In this document: in pieces, positions 41,229 through 52,488 of the stretch
Position numbering within the stretch: position 1 is the first letter of the stretch
Layout: every line of letters starts with the position of its first letter
Source: Streptococcus catagoni
GTDB lineage: Bacteria > Bacillota > Bacilli > Lactobacillales > Streptococcaceae
DNA: 64,000 nucleotides
Reading direction: 5' to 3'
Assembly: GCF_011421425.1 (NCBI RefSeq)
Contig: NZ_WPCW01000002.1
Coordinates: 1-64,000, forward strand
The notes under the pieces: model-generated
Seen by the model: the letters and a program-made list of their open reading frames with translations, nothing else
Told to the model about the DNA's origin: nothing
The model's database searches: none
Made by a program: the position numbers and the translations under genes

Positions 41229-42104
41229 TTACTCCTCACCAAAAATTTCACTGCGGTGACGTTTTCCAGTAGGAGTTGCTGCCAGGCCACCTTCAGCTGT
41301 TTCACGGAAGGCTGTTGGCAAGGCTGAACCAACCTGATACATAGCGTCAACAACTTCGTCAACTGGTATTTGAGATTCAATACCTGCTAGAGCCATATCA
41401 GCTGCTACAATGGCAAAGCTAGAACCAAGAGCATTACGCTTGACACAAGGAACTTCTACTAGACCAGCTACGGGATCGCAAATTAAACCTAACATGTTTT
41501 TGATAACAAAGGCAATGGCTTGGCTAGCTTGGTGTGCTGTTCCACCGGCTGCTTTTACAAGTGCTGCAGCTCCCATTGCTGAGGCTGATCCTACTTCTGC
41601 TTGACAGCCGCCCTCTGCCCCTGATATGGAAGCATTGTTTCCAATTACAAGGCCAAATGCACCAGCTGTAAACAAGAAGTCAAGTTGTTGTTCTTCACTT
41701 AGGTGTAAAGTATCAATAGCTGTTACTAAAACGGCGGGTAAGCAGCCTGCGCTTCCTGCTGTTGGTGTTGCGCAGATTAATCCCATCTTAGCATTGAGTT
41801 CGTTTACAGCCATGGCATTTCTTACGGCCGTTAAAATAGTTGTATCGGCGATGGTTTTACCTGATTTTATGTAAGTATCCATCTTGAGGGCATCGCCTCC
41901 TGTTAAACCACTGATTGATTTACTAGGTGTTAGGCCTTCAACGACTGATTCTCTCATAACCTGTAAATTGCGTGTCATGAGATGGATGATTTCCTCTCTT
42001 GTCCGTCCAGTCATTTCGATTTCAGTAGCAATCATTAATTCAGCAACGTTGCCATTATAGTTTTGGTCTGCTTGTTGAACAAGTTCTTCAATAGTGTAAA
42101 ACAT
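41229..42104 (-). CDS. sdaAA: L-serine dehydratase, alpha subunit (iron-sulfur)
   Basis: 291 residues. The [4Fe-4S] cysteines of the family appear in ICATPTAGSAGCLPAVL, GGCQAEVGSA and LICDPVAGLVEVPCVKR. It deaminates serine to pyruvate and ammonia with the beta subunit encoded 11 bp upstream. The C-terminal TPTGKRHRSEIFG is also typical. Confidence 0.96.
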   Translation of the reverse strand: MFYTIEELVQQADQNYNGNVAELMIATEIEMTGRTREEIIHLMTRNLQVMRESVVEGLTPSKSISGLTGGDALKMDTYIKSGKTIADTTILTAVRNAMAVNELNAKMGLICATPTAGSAGCLPAVLVTAIDTLHLSEEQQLDFLFTAGAFGLVIGNNASISGAEGGCQAEVGSASAMGAAALVKAAGGTAHQASQAIAFVIKNMLGLICDPVAGLVEVPCVKRNALGSSFAIVAADMALAGIESQIPVDEVVDAMYQVGSALPTAFRETAEGGLAATPTGKRHRSEIFGEE

Positions 42105-42115
42105 AGGTACTCTTT

Positions 42116-42787
42116 CTAGTCAAAGAAATTGACATTATACAAATGTGGAATTTTTTCAATTTTCTTGACAGCATCTTGACAATCTCGTGAATCTACTTCT
42201 ATTATCATAATAGCTTTTTCACCAGCACTCTCTCTGGTTACATTCATTTGAGCAATGTTGATGTTATCATCAGATAAGATATCAGTAACTTTGGCAATCA
42301 TACCTGGGATGTCTTGATGGACAATGATCAAAGTCGGAGTATTCATAGATAGAGAAACAGAAAATCCATTTATCTCAGTAACTTGGATGTTACCACCGCC
42401 AATTGATACTCCTGTGATGCTCATACTTTTTTCTTTTTTCTTAACACTAATTTTGACAGTATTTGGGTGTGGGGCATTACTATCTTTTAAGATATCCCAG
42501 TAAATTCGAATTCCTTTCTTATGAGCGATATCAAGGGAATTTTTGATGTCAGGATTATCTGTGTCCATACCCATAATTCCAGCAACCAGCGCCTTGTCCG
42601 TTCCATGTCCCTGGTAGGTCTTGGCAAATGAATTGTATAGGTGGAAGGTCACTTCGTCTGGGATTTCACCAAAAATCGAATGAACAACTTTTCCTATCCT
42701 TACGGCACCAGCTGTGTGACTGCTTGATGGACCAATCATGACTGGTCCAATGATATCAAAAACTGACTGAAATTTTTGTGTTTTCAT
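42116..42787 (-). CDS. sdaAB: L-serine dehydratase, beta subunit
   Basis: 223 residues. The N-terminal domain has SVFDIIGPVMIGPSSSHTAGA, the hallmark serine-dehydratase beta motif. A C-terminal ACT domain (IIVHQDIPGMIAKVTDILSDDNINIAQMNV) probably binds serine. First gene of the sdaAB-sdaAA-HAD run on the minus strand. Confidence 0.96.
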   Translation of the reverse strand: MKTQKFQSVFDIIGPVMIGPSSSHTAGAVRIGKVVHSIFGEIPDEVTFHLYNSFAKTYQGHGTDKALVAGIMGMDTDNPDIKNSLDIAHKKGIRIYWDILKDSNAPHPNTVKISVKKKEKSMSITGVSIGGGNIQVTEINGFSVSLSMNTPTLIIVHQDIPGMIAKVTDILSDDNINIAQMNVTRESAGEKAIMIIEVDSRDCQDAVKKIEKIPHLYNVNFFD

Positions 42788-42902
42788 ATGGCAACTCCGT
42801 TTTTTGTTTCTATATACTCATTATAACAAAAAAAATAATTTTGTAAGCAAAATAAATAAAAAATTATTCTTATGATAAAAATTTATTTCACCTTTAAATC
42901 AT

Positions 42903-43029
42903 TTGATTTAATATTAATAATTGCTATAATAGGTTTTGCGTAAATACGCCTCAAAATCGACCTTCAAATCGACTTTTGAAAACGACGACCTTCAAATCGT
43001 ACGTTAAACGAAAAGATGGGAGAAAGTAA
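42903..43029 (+). promoter_or_regulatory. mnmA promoter and repeat-bearing leader
   Basis: TTGATT (42903-42908), 16 bp, TATAAT (42925-42930). The leader holds two perfect copies of CGACCTTCAAATCG (42958-42971 and 42986-42999), 28 bp apart, with a related CGACTTTTGAAAACG between them. The ribosome binding site GGGAGAAAG precedes ATG 43030. Confidence 0.6.
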
Positions 43030-44148
<1,119 letters not shown>

Positions 44149-44173
44149 AAAGTGAGTTATAGAGGAAGAAATT

Positions 44174-44788
44174 ATGCTTTCAAAATTTGTCTTAATATTT
44201 ATGGCATTTTTTGCCATTATGAATCCCTTATCAAATTTACCAGCCTATATAGCCTTGGTTGCAGATGATGATCAAAACATTTCGAAAAAAATTGCAAGAA
44301 AAAGTCTTATCATTGCTTTTGTTATTATTGCACTGGTAACCTTGAGTGGACAATTTATCTTTACCTTATTTGGGATTACAATTGATGCCTTAAGAATAGC
44401 AGGTGGAATATTGGTTGCCTTGACAGGATATCACATGATAAATGGGATCCACTCTCCTGGCTCTAAGAACATTGAACATGCTACACCAAACGATCCTATG
44501 AGTATTGCTACTTCTCCCTTGGCCATGCCTTTATTTGCTGGTCCAGGGACTATTGCTACAGCTATCACTCTATCCGAAGGGAAGTTTGAAAATCAAGTAC
44601 TAACCTTACTAGCTTTCTTTTTATTATGTTTGTTGACTTATTTATTACTCTTAAGTGCCAAACCAATCGCCAACTTTCTGGGTAAAAACATAATGAGTAT
44701 CATTACACGGATGATGGGTTTGATATTAACAACAATTGGTATTCAGATGTTGCTTTTAGGAATCCGCGGAGCTTTTAAGTTGAATTGA
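44174..44788 (+). CDS. MarC-family integral membrane protein
   Basis: 204 residues with six predicted transmembrane helices. The family features AFFAIMNPLSNLPAYIAL near the start and ATSPLAMPLFAGPGTIATAI in the middle are clear. Function in the cell is unknown. The old link to multiple antibiotic resistance in E. coli was not upheld. It follows mnmA by 25 bp. Confidence 0.92.
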   Translation: MLSKFVLIFMAFFAIMNPLSNLPAYIALVADDDQNISKKIARKSLIIAFVIIALVTLSGQFIFTLFGITIDALRIAGGILVALTGYHMINGIHSPGSKNIEHATPNDPMSIATSPLAMPLFAGPGTIATAITLSEGKFENQVLTLLAFFLLCLLTYLLLLSAKPIANFLGKNIMSIITRMMGLILTTIGIQMLLLGIRGAFKLN

Positions 44789-44849
44789 TGATTTACAGAA
44801 TGTTTACGATAGCGTAAATTAAGTTTACAAAATCTTGACAGGTATTATA

Positions 44850-44968
44850 TTGACAAAAATAGAACTTTTGATAAAATAATAGTAACAACAGCGTGATGGT
44901 CAAAGCTCATGGAAATTGTAGGCCTTTTTGGCTTACATTCCTAGGGTTTTGACCTTTTTATTGCAGTG
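44850..44968 (+). ncRNA. Promoter plus long hairpin: candidate small RNA or attenuator
   Basis: TTGACA (44850-44855), 16 bp, TAAAAT (44872-44877) predicts a start near 44884. The RNA folds as an outer stem GGTCAAA/TTTTGACC (44898-44904 with 44947-44954) and an inner stem GGAAATTGTAGGCC/GGCTTACATTCC (44911-44941). A T-run at 44955-44959 ends it. A transcript ending there would be a 75-nt RNA. Read-through would enter the NUDIX gene and mnmG. No gene lies in 44789-44977. Confidence 0.5.
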
Positions 44969-44977
44969 GAGAATAAA

Positions 44978-45451
44978 ATGGTAGAAGATTTTCGGTTAGT
45001 GATAAAAGATAAAGTAATGGAAGTTCGAAGCTCTCTTTTACTAGTGAAAAATCAGCATGTCTTACTGGTAAAAGACCAAGATATCTATTATACAGTTGGT
45101 GGGGCTGTTCAGTTTGGAGAGCTCAGCCATGAGGCAGTTTCACGTGAAACAACTGAGGAACTAGGAATCGGTATTAGTAATAAGCAACTAGCTTTTGTTG
45201 TTGAAAATCATTTTACCAGTGGCCAGCAAAAATGGCATAATATTGAATTTCATTATTTTGCTGAAGCAGAGACAAGTCCACCGCTGCAAATGCTTGAAAA
45301 TAAAGAATTAAGACAATGTGAATGGGTAGCCTTTAGCCAATTAAAGTAGATAAATGTTGTTCCAGAGTTTTTGAAAGAAGAATTGGCAAAATGGAATGGG
45401 ACTGTCAAGCATATTGTCAATAGAGAAGTAAAAGGAATAGGGAAAGATTAA
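44978..45451 (+). pseudogene. NUDIX hydrolase gene with an in-frame TAG
   Basis: Starts at ATG 44978 (GGAG 6 bp upstream). It has a NUDIX box variant GGAVQFGELSHEAVSRETTEELG in residues about 40-62. Some residues of the canonical GX5EX7REUXEEXGU are recognisable. Reading stops at TAG 45347-45349 after 123 codons, but the same frame continues with NVVPEFLKEELAKWNGTVKHI to TAA 45449-45451, 1 bp before mnmG. The tail matches the usual end of this family, so the TAG looks like a recent nonsense change (or sequencing error). The NUDIX core is intact and the short form might still fold. A parS-like site overlaps the NUDIX box. Confidence 0.8.
45136..45151. promoter_or_regulatory. parS-like site 3, inside the NUDIX gene
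   Basis: AGTTTCACGTGAAACA contains the full GTTTCACGTGAAAC palindrome of streptococcal parS, with one mismatch at the outermost base. It is the strongest of the three candidate sites by sequence. Confidence 0.82.
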
Positions 45452-45452
45452 A

Positions 45453-47351
45453 ATGACACATGATTATACAGAAAACTATGATGTAATTGTAATTGGTGCT
45501 GGCCATGCAGGCGTTGAAGCCAGCTTAGCAAGTAGTAGAATGGGTTGTAAGACCTTGCTAGCAACTATTAATATTGATATGTTGGCTTTTATGCCTTGTA
45601 ATCCATCTATAGGTGGTTCCGCAAAGGGGATTGTTGTCAGAGAAATTGATGCCTTGGGTGGTGAGATGGGTAAGAATATAGATAAAACCTATATTCAAAT
45701 GAAAATGCTTAATACCGGTAAAGGCCCAGCAGTTAGGGCTCTACGTGCTCAAGCTGATAAGTCTCTTTATGCTTTAGAAATGAAAAAAACAGTTGAAAAG
45801 CAAGAGAATCTGACACTTCGTCAAAGCATTATTGATGATATCTTGGTTGAGGATGGAAAAGTTGTTGGCGTTTTAACGGCAACAGGTCAGAAATTTTCTG
45901 CAAAAGCTGTTATCGTGACTACAGGAACTGCTCTTCGTGGAGAAATCATTCTAGGAGAATTAAAATATTCTTCAGGACCCAATAACAGTCTTGCTTCAGT
46001 AACTTTAGCAGATAACCTTAAAAAATTGGGACTTGAAATTGGCCGTTTTAAAACAGGAACCCCACCTAGGGTCAAGGCTTCTTCAATTGATTATGAGGCT
46101 ACTGAAATACAGCCTGGTGATGAAATGCCAAATCATTTTTCCTTTATGTCTCGTGATGAAGACTATTTAAAAGATCAGATTCCATGTTGGTTAACGTACA
46201 CTAATAAGGATAGTCACGATATTATTAATAACAATTTATATCGGGCTCCTATGTTTTCTGGTATTGTTAAGGGAGTTGGTCCACGTTATTGTCCTTCAAT
46301 TGAAGATAAAATTGTTCGTTTTGTAGACAAGGATCGACACCAATTATTCTTAGAACCAGAAGGGAGAAATACTGAGGAAGTCTATGTACAGGGGCTTTCA
46401 ACTAGTCTACCTGAGGATGTTCAAAAAGAGCTTCTTCATTCCATTAAGGGTCTTGAAAATGCAGAAATGATGCGAACTGGTTATGCCATAGAATATGATA
46501 TTGTTCTACCTCATCAATTGCGTGCAACACTTGAAACAAAGGTTATAGCTGGGCTATTTACAGCAGGACAAACCAATGGTACTTCTGGTTACGAGGAAGC
46601 TGCTGGTCAGGGTATAGTTGCTGGTATTAATGCTGCTCTTAAAGTTCAAGGTAAGCCAGAGCTGATTTTGAAACGCAGTGATGCTTATATTGGTGTAATG
46701 ATTGATGATTTGGTGACAAAGGGAACCCTTGAACCCTATCGTCTTTTAACCTCTCGTGCTGAATACCGCCTGATCTTGAGACATGATAATGCTGATCTAC
46801 GTCTAACTGAGATTGGAAGAGAGATTGGATTAGTTGACGATGTTCGCTGGACTCATTATTGCCTTAAAAAGAAGCAGTTTGAAAATGAATTAAGAAGACT
46901 TGATGGTATCAAATTAAAACCAATTAAAGAAACTAATGATAAGATTGTAGCTTTAGGCTTTAAGCCCTTGACTGATGCTATGACTGCTAAGGAATTTATG
47001 CGTCGTCCAGGTATTGATTACCAAACCGCAGTTTCCTTTGTTGGGCCTGCTGAAGAGGAGCTCAATTCTAAACTCATTGAACTACTAGAAACTGAGATCA
47101 AATACGAGGGTTATATTAAAAAGGCACTTGATCAGGTTGCTAAGATGAAACGTATGGAAGAAAAACGGATTCCTAAAACAATTGACTGGGATGCTATTGA
47201 TTCTATTGCTACAGAAGCTAGACAAAAATTCAAGAAGATTGCCCCAGAAACCTTAGGACAGGCCAGCCGGATTTCGGGTGTTAACCCTGCTGATATCTCT
47301 ATTTTAATGGTTTATCTTGAAGGAAATGGCAAGGCTCGTCGCAAGAACTAA
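45453..47351 (+). CDS. mnmG: tRNA uridine 5-carboxymethylaminomethyl modification enzyme MnmG (GidA)
   Basis: 632-residue FAD enzyme that with MnmE installs the xm5 group on U34. It has dinucleotide-binding [10 protein letters not shown], the [13 protein letters not shown] motif and [15 protein letters not shown](ADK)-type block with catalytic Cys region. C-terminal helices bind MnmE and tRNA. Ribosome binding site is provided by AGGAATAGGG in the end of the NUDIX frame. Confidence 0.97.
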   Translation: MTHDYTENYDVIVIGAGHAGVEASLASSRMGCKTLLATINIDMLAFMPCNPSIGGSAKGIVVREIDALGGEMGKNIDKTYIQMKMLNTGKGPAVRALRAQADKSLYALEMKKTVEKQENLTLRQSIIDDILVEDGKVVGVLTATGQKFSAKAVIVTTGTALRGEIILGELKYSSGPNNSLASVTLADNLKKLGLEIGRFKTGTPPRVKASSIDYEATEIQPGDEMPNHFSFMSRDEDYLKDQIPCWLTYTNKDSHDIINNNLYRAPMFSGIVKGVGPRYCPSIEDKIVRFVDKDRHQLFLEPEGRNTEEVYVQGLSTSLPEDVQKELLHSIKGLENAEMMRTGYAIEYDIVLPHQLRATLETKVIAGLFTAGQTNGTSGYEEAAGQGIVAGINAALKVQGKPELILKRSDAYIGVMIDDLVTKGTLEPYRLLTSRAEYRLILRHDNADLRLTEIGREIGLVDDVRWTHYCLKKKQFENELRRLDGIKLKPIKETNDKIVALGFKPLTDAMTAKEFMRRPGIDYQTAVSFVGPAEEELNSKLIELLETEIKYEGYIKKALDQVAKMKRMEEKRIPKTIDWDAIDSIATEARQKFKKIAPETLGQASRISGVNPADISILMVYLEGNGKARRKN

Positions 47352-47383
47352 ATAGTCATCAAATTGTAACCACAATAGGCAAG

Positions 47384-47420
47384 GACAGCTCTGTATTTCA
47401 GGGCTGTTTTATGTTATAAT
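47384..47420 (+). promoter_or_regulatory. mnmG terminator followed directly by the gdpP -10 box
   Basis: ACAGCTCTG pairs with CAGGGCTGT (47385-47407) followed by TTTTA. TATAAT at 47415-47420 then serves the gdpP-rplI-dnaB run. The -35 would lie in the hairpin and is not clear. Confidence 0.6.
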
Positions 47421-47441
47421 GAATCTTTAAGAGGTTAAAAG

Positions 47442-49415
47442 ATGAAAAGATTTCGTTTTGAAACCATTCATTTAATAATGATGGGTTTAATTTTATTTGG
47501 ATTGCTAGCACTTTGTGTTAGAATCATGCAATCAGAAATGCTGATTTTATTGGCTATTTTTCTTGTGCTATTATTTGTAGTGGCCCTCCTCTGGTATCAA
47601 AAAGAGGTTTATGAACTATCAGAACTTGATCATATTGAAAAATTAAATGAGCAAACGGAAAATAATTTAAAAACGCTTTTAGATAAAATGCCGGTTGGCG
47701 TTATTCAATTTGATTTGGAAACTAATGAAGTTGAATGGTATAACCCATATGCTGAATTGATTTTCACAAATGAAAACGGTTTACTAGATGAGCATTTAAT
47801 TCAAGATATTATCATTGAAAAACGTAAAGGAAATATCTCTCAAACTTTTGAGGTTTCCAGTAACCGCTATACCTCCTATATAGATGAGTCATCGGGTGTT
47901 TTCTATTTCTTTGATGCCTTTATTGGGAATCGTCAATCTATTGATTCTAGTATGTTGCGTCCCGTTATTGGGATTATTTCAATTGACAACTATGATGATA
48001 TTACTGATAACCTTACAGATGCAGATGTTTCTAAAATAAATAGTTTTGTGGCTAACTTCATTGCTGAATTCATGGAAAGTAGACATATCTTTTATCGACG
48101 TGTCAATATGGATCGCTATTATTTCTTTACGGACTACCATATCTTAAAGGATTTAATGGATGATAAGTTTGCTGTCTTAGAAGTATTTCGAAAAGAAGCT
48201 CAAGAGCAGCAATTAAGGTTGACCTTGAGTATGGGGATTTCCTTTGGTCAAAAGAACCATAATGAGGTTGGTTCGGTGGCCTTAGAAAATCTCAATATTG
48301 CCCTTGTTCGTGGGGGTGACCAGGTGGTCATCCGAGAAAATGATGATAGCAAAACACCTATTTATTTTGGTGGCGGATCCGTGTCAACCATAAAACGTTC
48401 TAGAACGAGAACCAGAGCAATGATGACGGCCATTTCTGATCGGATTAAGACCGTTGAAAATATCTTTGTGGTCGGCCACAGGAAGCTTGATATGGATGCT
48501 TTGGGTTCTGCTGTCGGCATGCAATTCTTTGCTAGTAATATTATCGAAAATAGCTTTGTTGTCTACGATCCAACTGATATGGGTGCAGATATTGAAAGGG
48601 CTGTTGAGAGGCTGCAAGCAGATGGTAAGACCAGATTAATTAGTGTCAGTCAGGCTATGAGATTAGTAACTGATCAATCTCTTTTGGTGATGGTGGATCA
48701 CTCTAAAGTGTCTTTAACCTTATCACGAGAGTTTTATAAGATGTTTCATGATGTGATTATTGTTGATCACCATAGGCGTGATGATGATTTCCCTGAGAAT
48801 GCTCTTTTAACCTTTATTGAAAGCGGAGCAAGTAGTGCTGCAGAGCTAGTAACAGAATTAATTCAATTTCAAAATGCCAAAAAACGCTTAAGTAAGATCC
48901 AAGCCAGCATCTTAATGGCTGGTATTATGCTAGATACCAAAAACTTCTCAACAAGGGTAACAAGTAGAACATTCGATGTAGCAAGTTACTTAAGAAATAG
49001 AGGTAGTGATAGTGTTGAAATCCAGCAAATTTCTGCTACTGATTTTGATGAATATAAAAAAATAAATGAAATTATCCTTGGTGGTGAAAGGCTTGCTGAT
49101 AATATCATTGTTGCGACAGGTCCCAAAGACCAACAATATTCTAATGTCATTGCTAGTAAGGCAGCCGATACCATGTTATCTATGGCAGGTATTGAAGCCA
49201 GCTTTGCTATGGTCAAGTCGTCACAGGATAAGATAGTGATCTCTGCTCGGAGTCGCAGTAAGATAAATGTTCAGAGGATCATGGAAAAATTAGGTGGTGG
49301 TGGACATTTCAACCTAGCTGCCTGCCAAATTGAAAATAAGGATTTTGATAGTGTTAAAGAATTGTTAATCGAAACAATTACCAATACAATAAATGAAACA
49401 AACGAGGTAGAGTAA
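47442..49415 (+). CDS. gdpP: Cyclic-di-AMP phosphodiesterase GdpP
   Basis: 657-residue membrane protein degrading c-di-AMP. It has two N-terminal transmembrane helices, a PAS-like domain ([23 protein letters not shown]), a degenerate GGDEF domain and a DHH domain. The DHH motifs are [12 protein letters not shown] and MVDHSKV...DHHRRDDDF. The DHHA1 domain has [12 protein letters not shown]. The gdpP-rplI-dnaB order is conserved in Firmicutes. Its last base is the first base of rplI. Confidence 0.96.
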   Translation: MKRFRFETIHLIMMGLILFGLLALCVRIMQSEMLILLAIFLVLLFVVALLWYQKEVYELSELDHIEKLNEQTENNLKTLLDKMPVGVIQFDLETNEVEWYNPYAELIFTNENGLLDEHLIQDIIIEKRKGNISQTFEVSSNRYTSYIDESSGVFYFFDAFIGNRQSIDSSMLRPVIGIISIDNYDDITDNLTDADVSKINSFVANFIAEFMESRHIFYRRVNMDRYYFFTDYHILKDLMDDKFAVLEVFRKEAQEQQLRLTLSMGISFGQKNHNEVGSVALENLNIALVRGGDQVVIRENDDSKTPIYFGGGSVSTIKRSRTRTRAMMTAISDRIKTVENIFVVGHRKLDMDALGSAVGMQFFASNIIENSFVVYDPTDMGADIERAVERLQADGKTRLISVSQAMRLVTDQSLLVMVDHSKVSLTLSREFYKMFHDVIIVDHHRRDDDFPENALLTFIESGASSAAELVTELIQFQNAKKRLSKIQASILMAGIMLDTKNFSTRVTSRTFDVASYLRNRGSDSVEIQQISATDFDEYKKINEIILGGERLADNIIVATGPKDQQYSNVIASKAADTMLSMAGIEASFAMVKSSQDKIVISARSRSKINVQRIMEKLGGGGHFNLAACQIENKDFDSVKELLIETITNTINETNEVE

Positions 49416-49867
49416 TGAAAGTTATTTTTTTACAAGATGTTAAAGGTAAGGGTAAAAAAGGCGAGATTAAGGAGGTTCCAACTGGCTATGCCCAAAATTT
49501 TCTTCTTAAGAAAAATTTAGCAAAAGAAGCAAGTAATCAAGCTATTGGTGAACTTAAAGGAAAACAAAAAGCCGAAGAAAAGTTGCAGGCTGAATTATTA
49601 GCTGAAGCAAAAGCTACAAAAAAAGCTCTTGAAGATGAAAAGACAGTTCTTCAGTTCACAGAAAAAGTAGGACCAGATGGTCGTACCTTTGGCTCTATTA
49701 CAACAAAGAAAATATCTGAAGCATTAAAAAATCAATTTAATATCACTATTGATAAGCGACATATTCAGCTGGATCATCCTATTCGTGCTATTGGTCTTAT
49801 TGAGGTACCGGTTAAATTGCACAAAGAAGTGAGTGCTGAAATTAAGTTGAAAATTGTTGATGCATAA
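49415..49867 (+). CDS. rplI: 50S ribosomal protein L9
   Basis: 150 residues. The N-terminal rRNA-binding domain [21 protein letters not shown], the long connecting helix and the C-terminal domain are at family length. The ATG overlaps the gdpP stop (TAATG). Confidence 0.98.
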   Translation: MKVIFLQDVKGKGKKGEIKEVPTGYAQNFLLKKNLAKEASNQAIGELKGKQKAEEKLQAELLAEAKATKKALEDEKTVLQFTEKVGPDGRTFGSITTKKISEALKNQFNITIDKRHIQLDHPIRAIGLIEVPVKLHKEVSAEIKLKIVDA

Positions 49868-49898
49868 ATGATGGCTATAATATTTGGAGGTATTAAGA

Positions 49899-51260
49899 TT
49901 GCCTGAAGTACCAGAACTAAGAGTACAACCTCAAGATTTGTTAGCGGAGCAATCAGTCTTAGGATCAGTATTCATATCACCTGAGAAACTAATAACTGTT
50001 CGAGAGTTCATTAGTCCAGACGATTTTTATAAATATTCACATAAAATAATTTTTCGGGCCATGATAACTCTTAGTGATCGTAATGACGCTATTGATGCGA
50101 CCACTGTCAGAACAGTGCTGGATGATCAAGGAGATCTTCAAAATATTGGAGGCCTATCTTACATTGTTGAATTGGTCAATAGTGTTCCAACCAGTGCCAA
50201 TGCTGAGTATTATGCTAAGATAGTTGCCGAAAAGGCAATGCTTCGTGACATTATTTACAGGTTGACAGATACTGTAAACCTAGCCTATGAAGGTAGTTCA
50301 GACTCTGAAGAAATTATAGCTGGTGCGGAAAGAGCACTTATTGAAATCAATGAGCATAGCAATCGTAGTGGATTTCGTAAAATATCAGATGTCTTAAAAG
50401 TAAACTATGAGAATTTAGAAATTCGTTCTAAACAGACAAGTGATGTTACTGGGCTACCAACTGGTTTTCGTGATTTGGACAAGATTACAACAGGTTTACA
50501 CCCCGATCAACTTATTATCCTAGCAGCTCGTCCTGCTGTGGGTAAAACAGCCTTTGTCTTAAATATTGCTCAGAATGTTGGCACCAAGCAAAAAAGAGCT
50601 GTAGCCATATTCTCTCTTGAAATGGGGGCAGAAAGTTTGGTTGACCGGATGCTTGCAGCAGAGGGAATGGTAGATTCGCATCATTTGAGGACTGGTCAGT
50701 TAACAGAGCAGGATTGGAATAATGTGACTATTGCTCAAGGAGCTCTAGCAGAGGCTCCAATTTATATTGACGATACTCCTGGAATTAAGATTACTGAAAT
50801 TAGAGCTAGGGCTCGCAAGCTTTCACAAGAAGTTGAAGATGGTCTAGGTTTAATTGTAATTGACTACTTGCAGCTTATCACAGGAACAAAACCTGAAAAC
50901 CGTCAACAAGAGGTTTCGGATATTTCAAGACAATTGAAGATTCTTGCCAAAGAGTTGAAGGTTCCGGTAGTGGCCTTAAGTCAGCTTTCTCGTGGAGTTG
51001 AACAACGTCAAGATAAAAGGCCAGTATTGTCAGATATTAGGGAATCAGGATCTATTGAGCAAGATGCTGATATTGTAGCCTTTCTTTATAGGGATGACTA
51101 CTATCGAAAAGAAGGCGAAGATCCAGAAGATAGCATTGAAGATAATACAATTGAGGTTATTCTGGAAAAAAACCGTTCAGGTGCGCGTGGAACCGTTAAA
51201 TTAATGTTCCAAAAAGAGTATAATAAATTTTCTAGCATAGCACAGTTTGAAGAGAGATAA
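49899..51260 (+). CDS. dnaB: Replicative DNA helicase (DnaB family, often named DnaC in Gram-positives)
   Basis: 453-residue hexameric helicase. The N-terminal domain starts at EVPELRVQPQDLLAEQSVLGS, and the RecA-like domain has Walker A ARPAVGKTAF and Walker B LIVIDYLQLI. Motif H4 lies near SDIRESGSIEQDADIV. I place the start at TTG 49899 because GGAGG lies 8 bp upstream. A TTG at 49884 would overlap that ribosome binding site. Confidence 0.96.
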   Translation: MPEVPELRVQPQDLLAEQSVLGSVFISPEKLITVREFISPDDFYKYSHKIIFRAMITLSDRNDAIDATTVRTVLDDQGDLQNIGGLSYIVELVNSVPTSANAEYYAKIVAEKAMLRDIIYRLTDTVNLAYEGSSDSEEIIAGAERALIEINEHSNRSGFRKISDVLKVNYENLEIRSKQTSDVTGLPTGFRDLDKITTGLHPDQLIILAARPAVGKTAFVLNIAQNVGTKQKRAVAIFSLEMGAESLVDRMLAAEGMVDSHHLRTGQLTEQDWNNVTIAQGALAEAPIYIDDTPGIKITEIRARARKLSQEVEDGLGLIVIDYLQLITGTKPENRQQEVSDISRQLKILAKELKVPVVALSQLSRGVEQRQDKRPVLSDIRESGSIEQDADIVAFLYRDDYYRKEGEDPEDSIEDNTIEVILEKNRSGARGTVKLMFQKEYNKFSSIAQFEER

Positions 51261-51271
51261 GAGGAAAAATA

Positions 51272-51550
51272 ATGAGTGATGCATTTGCAGATGTTGCAAA
51301 AATGAAAAAAATCAAAGAGGATATTAAGGCTCACGAAGGTCAATTAGTTGAGTTAACTCTTGAAAATGGAAGAAAAAGAGAAAAAAACAAGATTGGACGT
51401 CTCATTGAAGTTTACCCATCATTGTTTATCATTGAGTACAATGACCATCCTGAACAGGCTGGGGTAGTTCGAAATGCTTATGTTGAATCATACACTTATT
51501 CAGATATTCTAACTGAAAAAACACTGATTCGTTATTTTGATGAAGATTAG
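51272..51550 (+). CDS. veg: Veg family protein
   Basis: 92-residue protein with the Veg pattern DIKAHEGQLVELTLENGRKR and IIEYNDHPEQ...ESYTYSDILT. In B. subtilis Veg influences biofilm formation. The family is small, basic and of uncertain biochemical function. It follows the helicase gene by 11 bp. Confidence 0.9.
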   Translation: MSDAFADVAKMKKIKEDIKAHEGQLVELTLENGRKREKNKIGRLIEVYPSLFIIEYNDHPEQAGVVRNAYVESYTYSDILTEKTLIRYFDED

Positions 51551-51601
51551 GAAGTAGGTTTATAGACTTACTTTTTTCTTTAAGCTATTATTGGAAAGCT
51601 C

Positions 51602-51785
51602 TTTACTTACTATCTAATATGTGTTACAATGAGACTCGTGTGAAATAACAGCAGAAAGATATGAAGCTCGTCAACAGGTGGTTAACTATTCAAGTAACCT
51701 TTGCTGTTTAGGCGAAAACCCCCTGCACGAATCAGGATTTTTCAAACAGTTATTTCCTCAAAAAATTTAGAGGAGGACATTTAAT
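51602..51785 (+). promoter_or_regulatory. rpsD promoter and structured S4 leader
   Basis: TTTACT (51602-51607), 17 bp, TG-extended TACAAT (51625-51630). The roughly 145-nt leader contains AACAGCAGAAAG pairing with CTTTGCTGTT and a GGTTAACT/AGTAACC inner arm. It also has a second ACAGTTATT segment near 51748 that could compete for AATAACAGC at 51646. Long structured leaders of rpsD bind S4 for autoregulation in Firmicutes. This one is a candidate. Confidence 0.6.
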
Positions 51786-52397
51786 ATGTCACGTTATACT
51801 GGTCCATCATGGAAACAATCACGTCGCCTTGGCTTGTCACTTACAGGCACAGGTAAAGAATTAGCACGTCGTAACTACGTACCTGGTCAACACGGTCCTA
51901 ACAACCGTAGCAAACTTTCTGAGTACGGTTTGCAACTTGCTGAAAAACAAAAATTACGTTTTTCATACGGTTTAGGTGAAAAACAATTCCGTAACTTATT
52001 CGTACAAGCTACAAAAATCAAAGAAGGAACTCTTGGTTTCAACTTCATGGTTCTTTTAGAGCGTCGTCTTGACAACGTTGTTTACCGTTTAGGTCTTGCA
52101 ACTACTCGTCGTCAAGCTCGTCAATTCGTTAACCATGGTCATATCCTTGTTGACGGAAAACGCGTTGATATCCCATCATACCGCGTTGAACCAGGTCAAG
52201 TAATCTCAGTTCGCGAAAAATCAATGAAAGTTCCTGCAATCCTTGAAGCTGTTGAAGCAACTCTTGGACGTCCAGCCTTTGTATCATTTGATGCTGAAAA
52301 ACTTGAAGGTTCATTAACACGTCTTCCAGAACGTGATGAAATTAACCCAGAAATTAACGAAGCACTTGTCGTTGAATTCTACAACAAAATGCTTTAA
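51786..52397 (+). CDS. rpsD: 30S ribosomal protein S4
   Basis: 203 residues starting [19 protein letters not shown], with the S4 domain at [15 protein letters not shown]...[13 protein letters not shown]. It is the zinc-free form (no N-terminal CxxC). GAGGAGG precedes the ATG. The final codons and stop lie inside the island attachment site, and the island restores them exactly, so the protein is unchanged by the insertion. Confidence 0.99.
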   Translation: MSRYTGPSWKQSRRLGLSLTGTGKELARRNYVPGQHGPNNRSKLSEYGLQLAEKQKLRFSYGLGEKQFRNLFVQATKIKEGTLGFNFMVLLERRLDNVVYRLGLATTRRQARQFVNHGHILVDGKRVDIPSYRVEPGQVISVREKSMKVPAILEAVEATLGRPAFVSFDAEKLEGSLTRLPERDEINPEINEALVVEFYNKML

Positions 52398-52403
52398 TTC
52401 TTA
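52377..52403 (+). repeat. attL: 27-bp direct repeat at the rpsD 3' end
   Basis: The 27 bp (TTCTACAACAAAATGCTTTA, then ATTCTTA) cover the last seven rpsD codons and stop. They recur perfectly at 62798-62824. This marks the left junction of the island, adjacent to the integrase gene. Confidence 0.93.
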
Positions 52404-52416
52404 TATTAAACACTTT

Positions 52417-52442
52417 AAAAGCCTATTTAATAGGCTTTTTTT
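52417..52442 (+). terminator. Island-borne rpsD terminator
   Basis: AAGCCTATT pairs with AATAGGCTT and is followed by a T-run. It lies just inside the island and can also act on the convergent integrase transcript. It replaces the ancestral terminator now beyond attR. Confidence 0.82.
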
Positions 52443-52488
52443 GATGTGTAAAATATGGGAAATAGCATTAGCTTCGATTTTAGCTGAG

